This document shows, one piece after another, positions 39,244 through 46,896 of a DNA stretch of 64,000 bases (its first letter is position 1; each line of letters begins with the position of its first letter). The stretch is from Kyrpidia tusciae DSM 2912 (GTDB lineage: Bacteria; Bacillota; Bacilli; Kyrpidiales; Kyrpidiaceae), in NCBI RefSeq assembly GCF_000092905.1, contig NC_014098.1, positions 558,001 to 622,000 of the forward strand, written 5' to 3'. A program made the position numbers and the translations under genes. The notes beneath the pieces are model-generated. The model was not told where the DNA came from, made no database searches, and saw only the letters and a program-made list of their open reading frames with translations.

Positions 39244-39285
39244 CCTTCAGCCTCCCGTTCACAAAAATGTAACGCGTGTGTCTTT

Positions 39286-39291
39286 ATCGTA
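39286..39291 (-). promoter_or_regulatory. Candidate -10 box of the tusA operon
   Basis: TACGAT on the minus strand. If it is used, transcription would begin near 39279 and the palindrome centred at 39322 would sit at about -43, an activator position. No good -35 box is present, as expected for an activated promoter. Confidence 0.4.
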
Positions 39292-39315
39292 TCGAAAAAG
39301 AAACGAAGCGATAAT

Positions 39316-39328
39316 AGGGGAATCCCCT
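39316..39328. promoter_or_regulatory. Palindromic operator 1 (AGGGGAATCCCCT)
   Basis: Perfect 13-base palindrome with core AGGGG-AAT-CCCCT, in context TAGGGGAATCCCCTCA. It matches the palindrome at 39363 in form and resembles the GC-flanked sites of NarL/NreC-type regulators, one of which is encoded nearby. Confidence 0.6.
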
Positions 39329-39362
39329 CATTTCACCGAAAGGACAAAAGGCAGACACAATT

Positions 39363-39375
39363 AGGGAAATTCCCT
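39363..39375. promoter_or_regulatory. Palindromic operator 2 (AGGGAAATTCCCT)
   Basis: Perfect palindrome AGGGA-AAT-TCCCT, 47 bases centre-to-centre from operator 1. It lies about 45 bases before the likely start of the rhodanese gene's transcript, whose -10 box TACACT is at 39402-39407. Confidence 0.6.
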
Positions 39376-39441
39376 GATAGAGAACTTTGACCGGGAGCTG
39401 CTACACTGAAGCCAATCGAAGCTCTCCAGGGAGGGTTGCCC

Positions 39442-40575
39442 ATGGTTTTCTCCATCAGCACCGATGAATTGTATCGACGAATCGAACAGGGAGAACCGAT
39501 ATTTCTCCTGGATGTTCGGAATACTGATGAATATTCAAACTGGAAAATCGAAGGTCCGAATGTACAATCCATCAATGTTCCCTACTTTGACTTCATGGAA
39601 GATGAAGACAAAGCGGTCTCCCAGGTTCCAAAGGACAAGGATCTCGTGGTGATCTGCGCTCATCAAGGATCCTCCGCCTATGTGGCGGACGTCCTCGACC
39701 GCCGGGGATACCGGGCTGTTTACGTGCAGGGAGGCATGGCGGCTTGGGGGAATACCTATCACGTCGTGCCGGTGGTGGAAGAGGCGGATTGGACACTTTT
39801 GCAGATTAATCGGGTTGGCAAAGGCTGTCTGTCCTATTTCATGTTCTCGAAAGGCGAGGCGGTGGTGGTGGAGCCACTGCGCAATGTTAATCTTTACACC
39901 GAGTTGGCAGAGAAATACGGAGTAACGATCCGGCATATTCTGGATTCCCATATGCACGCCGATCACATTTCCACCGGCCCGGAGCTGGCGGCTCGAACCG
40001 GGGCGACGTATTACCTGAACTCTTCCGAAGGCTCGAAGGTCCGTTTTGAGCCCCTCGAGAAATATGAAAAATTGCAATCCGGGAATATCGAAGTGGAGGT
40101 CCTGGTGGTGAAAACGCCGGGGCACACCCCTGGAAGCCTCTCCTTCTTTGTCAACCGGAAATATCTCCTGTCCGGGGACACGATCTTTGTCGGCGGACTC
40201 GGGCGGCCGGATTTGGGCGGCAAGGCCAGGGAATGGGCGGAAGATCTTTATGATACGGTATTCGGCAAGGTGGCGGCGCTTGCCGATGATGTGATCGTCT
40301 TGCCTTCCCATTACGCCAGCTTTGCCGAACTGAACGACAAAGGGGTCGTGGCCGATACCCTCGGCAATATCCGGAGCCGAAACGAAATGATGCATGTGAC
40401 CGACCGCCAGCGTTTCATTGAAATGGTGGTGGAGTCGGACAGCGCCCTGAAACCGCCGAACTATCTGGACGTCCTGGCCATTAACCGGGGGGACTTCCAG
40501 GTTGACGCGGCCCGGGCGGACGAACTGGAGATGGGTCCCAATCGGTGTGCGGCTCATCACGCCGCCGCTTCTTGA
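39442..40575 (+). CDS. Rhodanese / metallo-beta-lactamase fusion (persulfide dioxygenase type)
   Basis: 377-residue fusion. Residues about 1-105 form a rhodanese domain with active-site Cys72 in VVICAHQGSSAYVADVL; residues about 115-350 form a metallo-beta-lactamase domain of the ETHE1/persulfide dioxygenase group, with HxHxDH ligands H170, H172, D174, H175 (DSHMHADHIS), further His in TPGHTPGSLSF, Asp in LLSGDTIFVGGLGRPDL and His in LPSHYASF. It would oxidise persulfides to sulfite and move sulfur to acceptors. The domain order is opposite to CstB. SD GGGAGGG precedes ATG 39442. It is divergent from the tusA operon. Confidence 0.9.
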   Translation: MVFSISTDELYRRIEQGEPIFLLDVRNTDEYSNWKIEGPNVQSINVPYFDFMEDEDKAVSQVPKDKDLVVICAHQGSSAYVADVLDRRGYRAVYVQGGMAAWGNTYHVVPVVEEADWTLLQINRVGKGCLSYFMFSKGEAVVVEPLRNVNLYTELAEKYGVTIRHILDSHMHADHISTGPELAARTGATYYLNSSEGSKVRFEPLEKYEKLQSGNIEVEVLVVKTPGHTPGSLSFFVNRKYLLSGDTIFVGGLGRPDLGGKAREWAEDLYDTVFGKVAALADDVIVLPSHYASFAELNDKGVVADTLGNIRSRNEMMHVTDRQRFIEMVVESDSALKPPNYLDVLAINRGDFQVDAARADELEMGPNRCAAHHAAAS

Positions 40576-40670
40576 TCGTTTTTCCCCGGGCCCGCCGGCC
40601 CGAGTCCGGGGACAAGGAAACCTGCTGGAGTTTGTCATTCCCTCGGCCGCAAGGCGGGCCGAACCCAAAG

Positions 40671-40710
40671 GAGTGCAGAGCAGAAAGTTTTTCTGCCTTG
40701 CACTCTTTCT
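40671..40710 (+). terminator. Terminator after the rhodanese fusion gene
   Basis: Nested stems GAGTGCA/TGCACTC and GCAGAAA/TTTTCTGC form a long hairpin followed by TTTCT. The -35 box of the next gene's likely promoter overlaps its 3' arm. Confidence 0.75.
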
Positions 40711-40726
40711 GTATGCTGGGCACAAT
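40698..40726 (+). promoter_or_regulatory. Candidate promoter of the two-component genes
   Basis: TTGCAC and CACAAT separated by 17 bases, 28 bases before the kinase start codon. Confidence 0.5.
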
Positions 40727-40754
40727 GGGGATGAGCGGCAGAGGAGGGCGGAGG

Positions 40755-41759
40755 ATGGCCGAAGATCCGTTTCGCGCATTGGTGGACGGCATGAAAGAAG
40801 GCGTTATCGTCATGGATCGGGATCGCACGATTCATTACATGAACCCAGCCGCCGAGGCGTTGACGGGATGGCGGGTTGGAGAGCGGGCTCCGTATTGCGC
40901 CTATTGCACGGCGCGGTCGGTGCTGCCCGGGGAGGAGCGATGTCTGCTTGCCCAGAACCAGTCCCTCCCATATTTTGAGTCGGAAATGGCCGTCTACCGA
41001 GGGAAACATCGGTCTTTTCAGATGAGTTTGGCGCCGATGTCCGATCCGGGGGAAGGAGGCCGTCTGGTCCTTCTGATCCGTACGGTCTTGCCCAAAGAGG
41101 AGGATCACAAGTGGAGGCTTTCCCAGCTGCTACTCCGGGAGACGATTGCAGCTCAGGAAGCAGAGAGGCGACGCATTGCCCGGGAGCTGCACGACAACGT
41201 TTCACAAAAGCTGTTTAGCGCTTATCTCGCGACTCACGGCATCCGAATGCGGCTCACGGATCCGGAGCTGGCCAAGTACTGCCATAACGTGGCGGAAACT
41301 CTCCAGGAAGTCATGGAAGACGTCAAAGCCGTGTCCCGAAGCCTGCATCCCGCTACGTTGGATCTGCTGGGGATCGTGCCCACGGTCCGGGCCTTCTGCC
41401 GTCAATGGTCGAGCCACACTTTACGATGCGATTTTGACACCAACATTCCGGACGATCGGCGGTATGCCCCGGACCTTGAACTGAATGTGTATCGAATCAT
41501 TCAGGAGGCCACGGTGAATGCGGTGAAACACGCCGATTGCACCAAACTGGATGTGAAACTGATGGAAGATGACCACCGGCTTCTCGTGCAGGTGGCGGAC
41601 AATGGCAAGGGTTTGAGGCTGCCCGCCGCGGAAGGCCTCGGTATTCGCCATATGCGGGAGCGGGCCCAGGTATTGGGCGGGGTATTCTGGCTGACCTCCG
41701 AACTGGGGCGAGGAACGACGGTGCAATGTACAGTGCCTCTCAGGGGGGATGGATGGTGA
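40755..41759 (+). CDS. NreB-like PAS histidine kinase with cysteine cluster
   Basis: Soluble sensor kinase (334 aa, no membrane helix). Residues about 5-115 form a PAS domain containing C48, C51 and C63 in a Cx2Cx11C pattern like the Fe-S-binding PAS of the oxygen sensor NreB; the fourth NreB cysteine is not found at the expected place. Then come a HisKA_3 domain with His146 in RRIARELHDNVSQKLFS and an ATPase domain with NAVKHADC, DNGKG and GLGIRHMRERA. SD GGAGGGCGGAGG precedes ATG 40755. The stop overlaps the response regulator start region. Confidence 0.88.
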   Translation: MAEDPFRALVDGMKEGVIVMDRDRTIHYMNPAAEALTGWRVGERAPYCAYCTARSVLPGEERCLLAQNQSLPYFESEMAVYRGKHRSFQMSLAPMSDPGEGGRLVLLIRTVLPKEEDHKWRLSQLLLRETIAAQEAERRRIARELHDNVSQKLFSAYLATHGIRMRLTDPELAKYCHNVAETLQEVMEDVKAVSRSLHPATLDLLGIVPTVRAFCRQWSSHTLRCDFDTNIPDDRRYAPDLELNVYRIIQEATVNAVKHADCTKLDVKLMEDDHRLLVQVADNGKGLRLPAAEGLGIRHMRERAQVLGGVFWLTSELGRGTTVQCTVPLRGDGW

Positions 41760-42424
41760 TTGAGCGGCGGATCCGGGTACTCATTGTCGACGACCATTCC
41801 ATTGTACGCCGGGGCATCGCGTTCATGTTGTCCACCCAGCCGGACATGGAGGTGGTGGGCGAGGCGGCGGACGGCCGGGAGGCAGTCCAGAAGGTGTTGG
41901 CGTTAAAGCCTCACGTGGTTCTGATGGATCTTTCCATGCCCCAGGGTTTGGACGGGATCGCGGCCGCCGAGGAGATCAAAGATCAGTTTCCCGAGGTCAA
42001 AGTGATCGTTTTAACGATGTATGACGAAGACGTGTACCTTTGCCGGTTGTTGCGCAACGGGGTGGAAGGCTTCCTCCTGAAACAAACCGCCGGGGAAAAT
42101 CTGATTCAAGCGATCCGCCAAGTGATGAACGGTGATTATTGGTTTGAGAGCGAATTGCCGAAGGAGATCGTGGACGAGATGAAACAGCGCCCCGAGCCGG
42201 AGAACTGCGACGAGGACGCCGTCATCCTGACGGAGCGGGAGCGGGAGGTGCTGGTGTTTCTCGCCCGGGGATATCAAAATCGGGAAGTGGCCAAGGAACT
42301 GAACATCAGCGTGAAAACGGTGGAAAACCATAAAGCAAACATGATGCGCAAGCTGGGCGTCTCCACGGTGCGAGAATTGATCGAATACGGCCGCCGGAAT
42401 CGGCTGCTCGATCTATACCGATGA
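41753..42424 (+). CDS. NarL/NreC-family response regulator
   Basis: 223-residue regulator: receiver domain with DD at 13-14, phosphoacceptor Asp59 in VVLMDLSMP, and a C-terminal LuxR-type helix-turn-helix (LTEREREVLVFLARGYQNREVAKELNISVKTVENHKANMMRKLG). It overlaps the kinase gene by 7 bases (start at ATG 41753; GTG 41756 is also possible) and is its cognate partner. It is the prime candidate to bind the two AGGG-AAT-CCCT palindromes upstream of the adjacent sulfur genes. Its 3' end overlaps the tail of the rpiR remnant on the other strand by 12 bases. Confidence 0.93.
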   Translation: MVIERRIRVLIVDDHSIVRRGIAFMLSTQPDMEVVGEAADGREAVQKVLALKPHVVLMDLSMPQGLDGIAAAEEIKDQFPEVKVIVLTMYDEDVYLCRLLRNGVEGFLLKQTAGENLIQAIRQVMNGDYWFESELPKEIVDEMKQRPEPENCDEDAVILTEREREVLVFLARGYQNREVAKELNISVKTVENHKANMMRKLGVSTVRELIEYGRRNRLLDLYR

Positions 42425-42895
42425 AGGAGGCTCGTAGATTCCGAACTGCTCCCAAAGATCCTCCATCTCGTGCAGAATTTCCGCTGTCTGTTTGGGTAGG
42501 CGATTTGACACAGCGCGGAGTAATCCCGTCAGAAAGGATAGGGGCGCGACGAAAGAGTCCATGTGGGAGGGAATGCCTGTGGGCGTGAAAAAAGACTCGT
42601 CGGCCAGAGGCGCGAGGGGAGACGAAGGATAATCCGTTATCGCCATGATCCACGTTCCTCTTTTTTTGCGTACCGCAGGTGTTCCACCGTCCAGTGGGCG
42701 TAACGGGAGAACCCAATGCCCACCATCACATCACCAGGTCCAAAGCGCTGTAAAAGGTCGATCATTCGCGGGTCTCCAGTAAATAACACCACGTCTTTTC
42801 CCAAAAGATGAAGGTAAAATTGAAAGAATTGCCCAAGGGAAACGGTGCTCCGAGCGCAGACGATTCCAATCCGCGAGGCGGAGATCAGCCGTTCC
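42413..42895 (-). pseudogene. RpiR/MurR-family regulator remnant (C-terminal SIS domain, frameshifted)
   Basis: Reading the minus strand, 42895-42668 encodes the front of an SIS domain (ERLISASRIGIVCARSTVSL, LLGKDVVLFTGDPRMIDLL, DVMVGIGFSRYAHWTVEHLRYAKK) and 42646-42413 its end (MAITDYPSSPLAPLADESFF). The two parts are in different frames: a run of seven A (complement of 42661-42667) needs one more A to restore KKRGTWIMAITD. The N-terminal DNA-binding domain is missing; similarity stops near 42895, where a symporter fragment begins on the other strand. Confidence 0.8.
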
Positions 42896-42905
42896 CTGGC
42901 CCGAA

Positions 42906-43181
42906 ATGTTCTTCATCGTGACCAGCAAAGGGGTGGCCGCGGTTCCCTCGTCGTCCATGGTGATTTTGTTGGCCACGGCGACGGCGGTGGGTTTGCCCGC
43001 AGAAGGGGTGGCGCTGATCCTGGGGGTCGATCGGGTGATCGACATGGCGCGGACGGCGGTGAATGTCATGGGCCATGTTTTTTCCTCGACGGTGGTGGCT
43101 CGTTGGGAAGGCGTGTTTGGGCAGAAGGATCCGGAAGTCACGGTGCAGTCGAGCACCAGGGAAGAAGCAGAGCCCGTGTAA
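42906..43181 (+). pseudogene. Dicarboxylate/amino acid:cation symporter remnant (C-terminal)
   Basis: 91 residues equal to the end of GltP/DctA-type symporters: TSKGVAAVPSSSMVILLATA, LPAEGVALILGVDRVIDMARTAVNVMG and a charged tail. The first ~330 residues, SD and start are missing. The fragment abuts the rpiR remnant head-to-head, so one deletion seems to have removed both 5' ends and their shared promoter region. Confidence 0.82.
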
Positions 43182-43203
43182 GGGTGGCCTTGGATCCGAG
43201 GGA

Positions 43204-44463
43204 TTAACTCTGGCGCTGTCGAGCAGGTTTCTTGTTTCGATGCCGACGGGACCATAAGGTTGCCCCGCCTGTGTAGAGTAAAAATAGCCCAGCGACGATC
43301 CAAAAGAGTGCGTCTGGGCCGAATATACTTATGACGAAGGTTCCGCCCATGGGCCCGGCGACCATACCGGCGCCAAAATGCATGACGGCCAACCGATTGG
43401 CCCGTGGGAGCTCCCGCCCGTCGACAAGATCCTGAAGGTATGCCAGGCTCAGGCTGAACAGCGAGCCGGCGGCGGCACCGGCCAGGCCAAACCCCAGGGA
43501 GAACCCCAGCGTCGAAGACGCGGAGGCGGTGGCGATGAACAGGACGGCGCCCAGGGCACTGCAAGCGATGAGCGTCTTACCCCGGCCGAACCGGTCACTC
43601 CACCAGCCGAGGGGCATTTGAAAGATTAAGCTGCCGATCACGAATAACGACAGCGCCAAAGAGACCCCGGACAAGCTCCATCCCCGGGAGGCTGCATACA
43701 ACGGGAGATCTGCGTTAAAAGCGGACTCCATGAATCCGAAGGCAAAGGGCAACGTCAAGGCGGGCAGGGCTGAGCGGTACAAGTCAAACGCGCGGGACAA
43801 GCGGTCGGGCCCGCTCACCAAAGACGATGCCCGAGGAAGTGGATCCCGGCGCACATCATGGATGCGAAGGATGGGTACCGCAGCCGCCAACAAGACGCCA
43901 GCCGCGAACAAGAATGGGACGGGCTCTCCCCACAGGAGGGTGTTGATCCCGAGGGGCCCCACGGCGAACCCAACTCCCGTGGAGAACCCGTACAGTGCCA
44001 TTTGCCTCCCCCTGCGGGCGGGAGCCGTCAAAAGTCCTAACCAAGTTTGGGTGCCGTAATGGACAGCTCCAAGCGCCGTTCCCAGGACAAACCGCAGAAC
44101 CAACCAAACTGAAGCCACTTGGAACATCGGAAACAAGAGGGCAGACAGTGCGGCGGCCCCGAGACCGGCGCACACTGTTCTCTGAAATCCGATCCGGCGG
44201 GCCACACGCTCCATGAACAGCATGGAAAAGAGCAGCCCGGCATAAATGGTGACCGTGGCTGCCGCCCCTGTCGCAGTTCCTCGGGCTGCTTCCAGAGCGT
44301 TGCCGGTGCCCTGTGGATCTAGAGCGGCCAGTAGGGGGATGAGCATTCCCTGGCTTGTGGTCGCGGCACCTACCGCCAGTGTAATCGACCAGAATGCGCG
44401 GCGGTTCTGTAGATCTTGGGAATGAGATTCTTCGAGCCGTTCATCTCGAATCAGTGTCGACAT
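43204..44463 (-). CDS. Major facilitator superfamily transporter
   Basis: 419-residue permease with about 12 helices. MFS loop motifs are visible as ERVARRIGFQRT after helix 2 and, in the second half, GWWSDRFGRGKTLIAC. A soluble N-terminus of ~20 residues and a basic C-terminus (WSRRHRNKKPARQRQS) are cytoplasmic. The SD GGAGGG lies just before ATG 44463. The substrate cannot be predicted; features are those of sugar-phosphate/drug-type exporters (UMF1/YcaD-like proteins are an option). It ends 22 bases after the symporter remnant on the opposite strand. Confidence 0.85.
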   Translation of the reverse strand: MSTLIRDERLEESHSQDLQNRRAFWSITLAVGAATTSQGMLIPLLAALDPQGTGNALEAARGTATGAAATVTIYAGLLFSMLFMERVARRIGFQRTVCAGLGAAALSALLFPMFQVASVWLVLRFVLGTALGAVHYGTQTWLGLLTAPARRGRQMALYGFSTGVGFAVGPLGINTLLWGEPVPFLFAAGVLLAAAVPILRIHDVRRDPLPRASSLVSGPDRLSRAFDLYRSALPALTLPFAFGFMESAFNADLPLYAASRGWSLSGVSLALSLFVIGSLIFQMPLGWWSDRFGRGKTLIACSALGAVLFIATASASSTLGFSLGFGLAGAAAGSLFSLSLAYLQDLVDGRELPRANRLAVMHFGAGMVAGPMGGTFVISIFGPDALFWIVAGLFLLYTGGATLWSRRHRNKKPARQRQS

Positions 44464-44750
44464 GGGCCCTCCAGGAAGCGCGGGGAGCTGAAAGCGTTGA
44501 ATCGCATATAAAAACCCACATCCTCAGAAGACGTGGGACCTCAACACTATCCACGAGGTTCATCTCGTTCATTATGCCATGAGACGCTTCCATCAATCAA
44601 TCGGAGTGAAACATACGGGCGAGTCGTGTGTGTCGAGCACGGGCGTGTCAACCACACTCGACCTGTGCAATTGTCCAAGGCGCAAGGGAGAAAAGTAAAT
44701 CGACGTTTGAGGGGAAATCTCATTGTTTTAGCGGCTCTCGCGATGAGTGG
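44464..44750. other. Region between the MFS gene and the tRNA cluster
   Basis: About 290 bases with the tRNA operon terminator (44510-44537) near its left end. Two short open frames (44533-44760 plus, 44547-44777 minus) run into the tRNA-Lys gene and lack convincing starts. Nothing else was seen. Confidence 0.4.
44510..44537 (-). terminator. Terminator of the tRNA operon
   Basis: On the minus strand CCCACGT...ATGTGGG forms a stem followed by TTTTT, about 210 bases after tRNA-Lys. Confidence 0.6.
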
Positions 44751-44823
44751 TGGGCCGTGAGGGAATCGAACCCCCAACCATCCGATTAAGAGTCGGGTGC
44801 TCTACCAATTGAGCTAACGGCCC
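44751..44823 (-). tRNA. tRNA-Lys (anticodon CTT)
   Basis: 73 nt; acceptor GGGCCGT/ACGGCCC plus discriminator A, D-loop AGCTCAATTGGTAGAGCA, anticodon loop CTCTTAA, and T-loop GGTTCGATTCC. CCA is not encoded. Confidence 0.95.
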
Positions 44824-44830
44824 GAGGTGG

Positions 44831-44903
44831 TGACCCTAATGGGATTCGAACCCATGTTACCGCCGTGAGAGGGCGGCGTCCTAAACCACTAGACGATAGG
44901 GCC
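44831..44903 (-). tRNA. tRNA-Glu (anticodon CTC)
   Basis: 73 nt; acceptor GGCCCTA pairs with TAGGGTC (one G-U), anticodon loop CTCTCAC, T-loop GGTTCGAATCC. It is 7 bases from tRNA-Lys, in the same transcript. Confidence 0.94.
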
Positions 44904-44911
44904 TCGGGTGG

Positions 44912-44982
44912 CTGCGGGACTAGGACTCGAACCTAGACTACCTGATCCAGAGTCAGGCGTGCTACCATTGCACCATCCCGCA
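44912..44982 (-). tRNA. tRNA-Gln (anticodon CTG)
   Basis: 71 nt; acceptor TGCGGGA/TCCCGCA with discriminator G, D-loop GGTGCAATGGTAGCAC, anticodon loop CTCTGGA, T-loop GGTTCGAGTCC. First gene of the tRNA operon. Confidence 0.94.
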
Positions 44983-45002
44983 CTGTGCTTGACACGTCCT
45001 TC

Positions 45003-45032
45003 ATTATAATCTCCGGATCCTGTTTTCGTCAA
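45003..45032 (-). promoter_or_regulatory. Promoter of the tRNA operon
   Basis: On the minus strand TTGACG and TATAAT with an 18-base spacer, about 20 bases before tRNA-Gln. Confidence 0.8.
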
Positions 45033-45088
45033 CCCCTGGAGCACAACGAATTTTGTACGTGTATCACTGCTCTCTTCCTATCAGAGAA

Positions 45089-45129
45089 GGGTCGTGCCAC
45101 AGGGACGGCGTCCCTCTGCGGCACGACCC
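45089..45129 (-). terminator. Strong hairpin after gltX
   Basis: GGGTCGTGCC-x-CAGGGA pairs with TCCCTCTG-CGGCACGACCC; on the minus strand it follows gltX by 13 bases and is followed by TTCTCT. Confidence 0.7.
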
Positions 45130-45141
45130 CGGTCTTCACAA

Positions 45142-46644
45142 TTAAAGCCCGGTTGGGGTGGTGGAAGGGGTCGTTTGATCTCGAAGATATTGAATGGCTT
45201 GGGCGAGACGGTCAAGGGTTGCCTCCCGTCCCAACAGTGCCATCACCTCAAACAATCCCGGTCCCACCGTTCGCCCGGTCAAAGCGAGGCGGGTCGGGTG
45301 GATCAACTCTCCGCCCTTGATTCCCCGGTTAGCAATGAGATCGCGGTAAAGGGTCTCCAGTGTCGCCGCATCCCACGATTCAGCCCCTTCTAAGACCTTG
45401 CGGGCCTCTTGCAACAGATCGGCCGTCTCCGGCCGCTGCAAATATTTACGCACTCCTTTAGGATCGTACTCGGTAACCGGCCGGTAAAAATACGAGACCG
45501 CATCCACCGCCTCGACCAACGTGTGCACCCGCTCGCGCACCGCATCCAGGCGGGCTAGAGCGGCCTGGAGTTCGGCCTCGGTGGCCTTCGGTGAAACGAA
45601 GCCCGCCTCCTCAAAAAATGGTCGAGCATACTCCCACACTTTATCCAAGGGCATTGTCCGAAGATAGTGGCCGTTGATCCATTCCAGTTTGCGAAGGTCG
45701 TAGATGGCCGCGTGTTTCACGATCCGATCGATGGAAAAGCGCGCCACCGCCTTGTCCAAACTGATGATCTCTTCCTCGTCCCCGGGGGACCAGCCCAGAA
45801 GCAGGCAGTAATTCACCAAAGCTTGGGGAAGAAACCCGAGGCTGCGAAATTCATCCACCGACGTGGCCCCGTGGCGCTTGCTCAATTTGGTCCGATCCGG
45901 GGCCAGGATCATGGGCACGTGGGCAAAGGCCGGCACTCGACCGCCTAAAAGTTGAAATAGCACCACGTGGCGCGGCGTGTTTGACAGGTGCTCTTCTGCC
46001 CGGATCACATGGGTGATCCCCATCTCCAGATCGTCCACCACCGTGGCAAAATGATACGTAGGCCACCCGTCGCTCTTGAAAATAACAAAATCGTCCAGTT
46101 GATCTGGCGCGAATTCCACTCGCCCCCGGACGAGGTCGTCGACGACCACCGACTGATCCCGATCGACCCGTAGGCGGTACACCGGCCGCTGGCCGGCCGC
46201 CTCCCGGGCAGCTCGCTCCCCGGGCGTTAGGTGCCGGCAGGTCCCCGGGTACCGCGGCGTTCGCCCTTCCTTTAGGGCGGACTCCCGGGATGCCTTCAAC
46301 TCCTCGGCAGAACAATAACAGGGATACGCAAGACTCCGCCGGATCAAGTGGTCCAGATGTCGCCGGTAGATCTCCAGCCTTTGGGACTGTCGATAAGGAC
46401 CAAATGCTCCGCCCTCCTCGATCCCTTCGTCCAAAGAGAGCCCGAGCCACCGAAAACCTTCCAGAATCTGGCGCAAGTGAGCTTCGGAGGAGCGGGCCAA
46501 ATCCGTATCGTCGATGCGCAACACCATCCGCCCCCCGGTGTGTCGGGCGAACAGCCAGTTCAACAACGCCGTGCGAACCCCCCCGAGATGCAAGGCCCCG
46601 GTGGGACTCGGGGCGAATCTCACACGTACACTGCCGTCGGTCAT
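45142..46644 (-). CDS. gltX: Glutamyl-tRNA synthetase
   Basis: Class Ia synthetase that charges tRNA-Glu (and, in many Firmicutes, misacylates tRNA-Gln for later amidation). The 500 residues contain the HIGH-like signature FAPSPTGALHLGGVRTALLN, RIDDTDLARS, a zinc-type segment YPCYCSAEEL, and the KMSKS-like motif TKLSKRHGATS. ATG 46644 lies 10 bases after SD GGAGGGA; the in-frame ATG at 46665 precedes the SD. tRNA-Gln and tRNA-Glu genes are directly downstream on the same strand, and no glutaminyl-tRNA synthetase is in the window. Confidence 0.95.
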   Translation of the reverse strand: MTDGSVRVRFAPSPTGALHLGGVRTALLNWLFARHTGGRMVLRIDDTDLARSSEAHLRQILEGFRWLGLSLDEGIEEGGAFGPYRQSQRLEIYRRHLDHLIRRSLAYPCYCSAEELKASRESALKEGRTPRYPGTCRHLTPGERAAREAAGQRPVYRLRVDRDQSVVVDDLVRGRVEFAPDQLDDFVIFKSDGWPTYHFATVVDDLEMGITHVIRAEEHLSNTPRHVVLFQLLGGRVPAFAHVPMILAPDRTKLSKRHGATSVDEFRSLGFLPQALVNYCLLLGWSPGDEEEIISLDKAVARFSIDRIVKHAAIYDLRKLEWINGHYLRTMPLDKVWEYARPFFEEAGFVSPKATEAELQAALARLDAVRERVHTLVEAVDAVSYFYRPVTEYDPKGVRKYLQRPETADLLQEARKVLEGAESWDAATLETLYRDLIANRGIKGGELIHPTRLALTGRTVGPGLFEVMALLGREATLDRLAQAIQYLRDQTTPSTTPTGL

Positions 46645-46765
46645 CGTCACAAACTCCCTCCGCAATGATCACCCGTTGCATCCGATCAAATCCTCTTCCC
46701 ATGATAGATGTTTGGGCCGGAAAAAGGCAAGTCCGGGCGGTCAGCCAGAGCCCGGTTCAGAGGTT

Positions 46766-46795
46766 TTGCCGATTCCGGGGGCGATGCGGTATCAT
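46766..46795 (+). promoter_or_regulatory. Candidate promoter of the FAD oxidase/dehydrogenase operon
   Basis: TTGCCG and TATCAT with an 18-base spacer, about 100 bases before the oxidase start. Confidence 0.4.
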
Positions 46796-46896
46796 GATTC
46801 TATGAAATACTAAAAGTCGAGTCCGAATCGCACAGACTTTAGCAGAAAATGCATCATTGTTCCGATTCTCGCTAACTCAAAGGAGTGAAACGGTGG

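Noticed and set aside
44547-44777. Open frame on the minus strand through tRNA-Lys
   Set aside because: Its first codons are the reading of the tRNA 3' half, there is no SD, and such frames over tRNAs are a known artefact.
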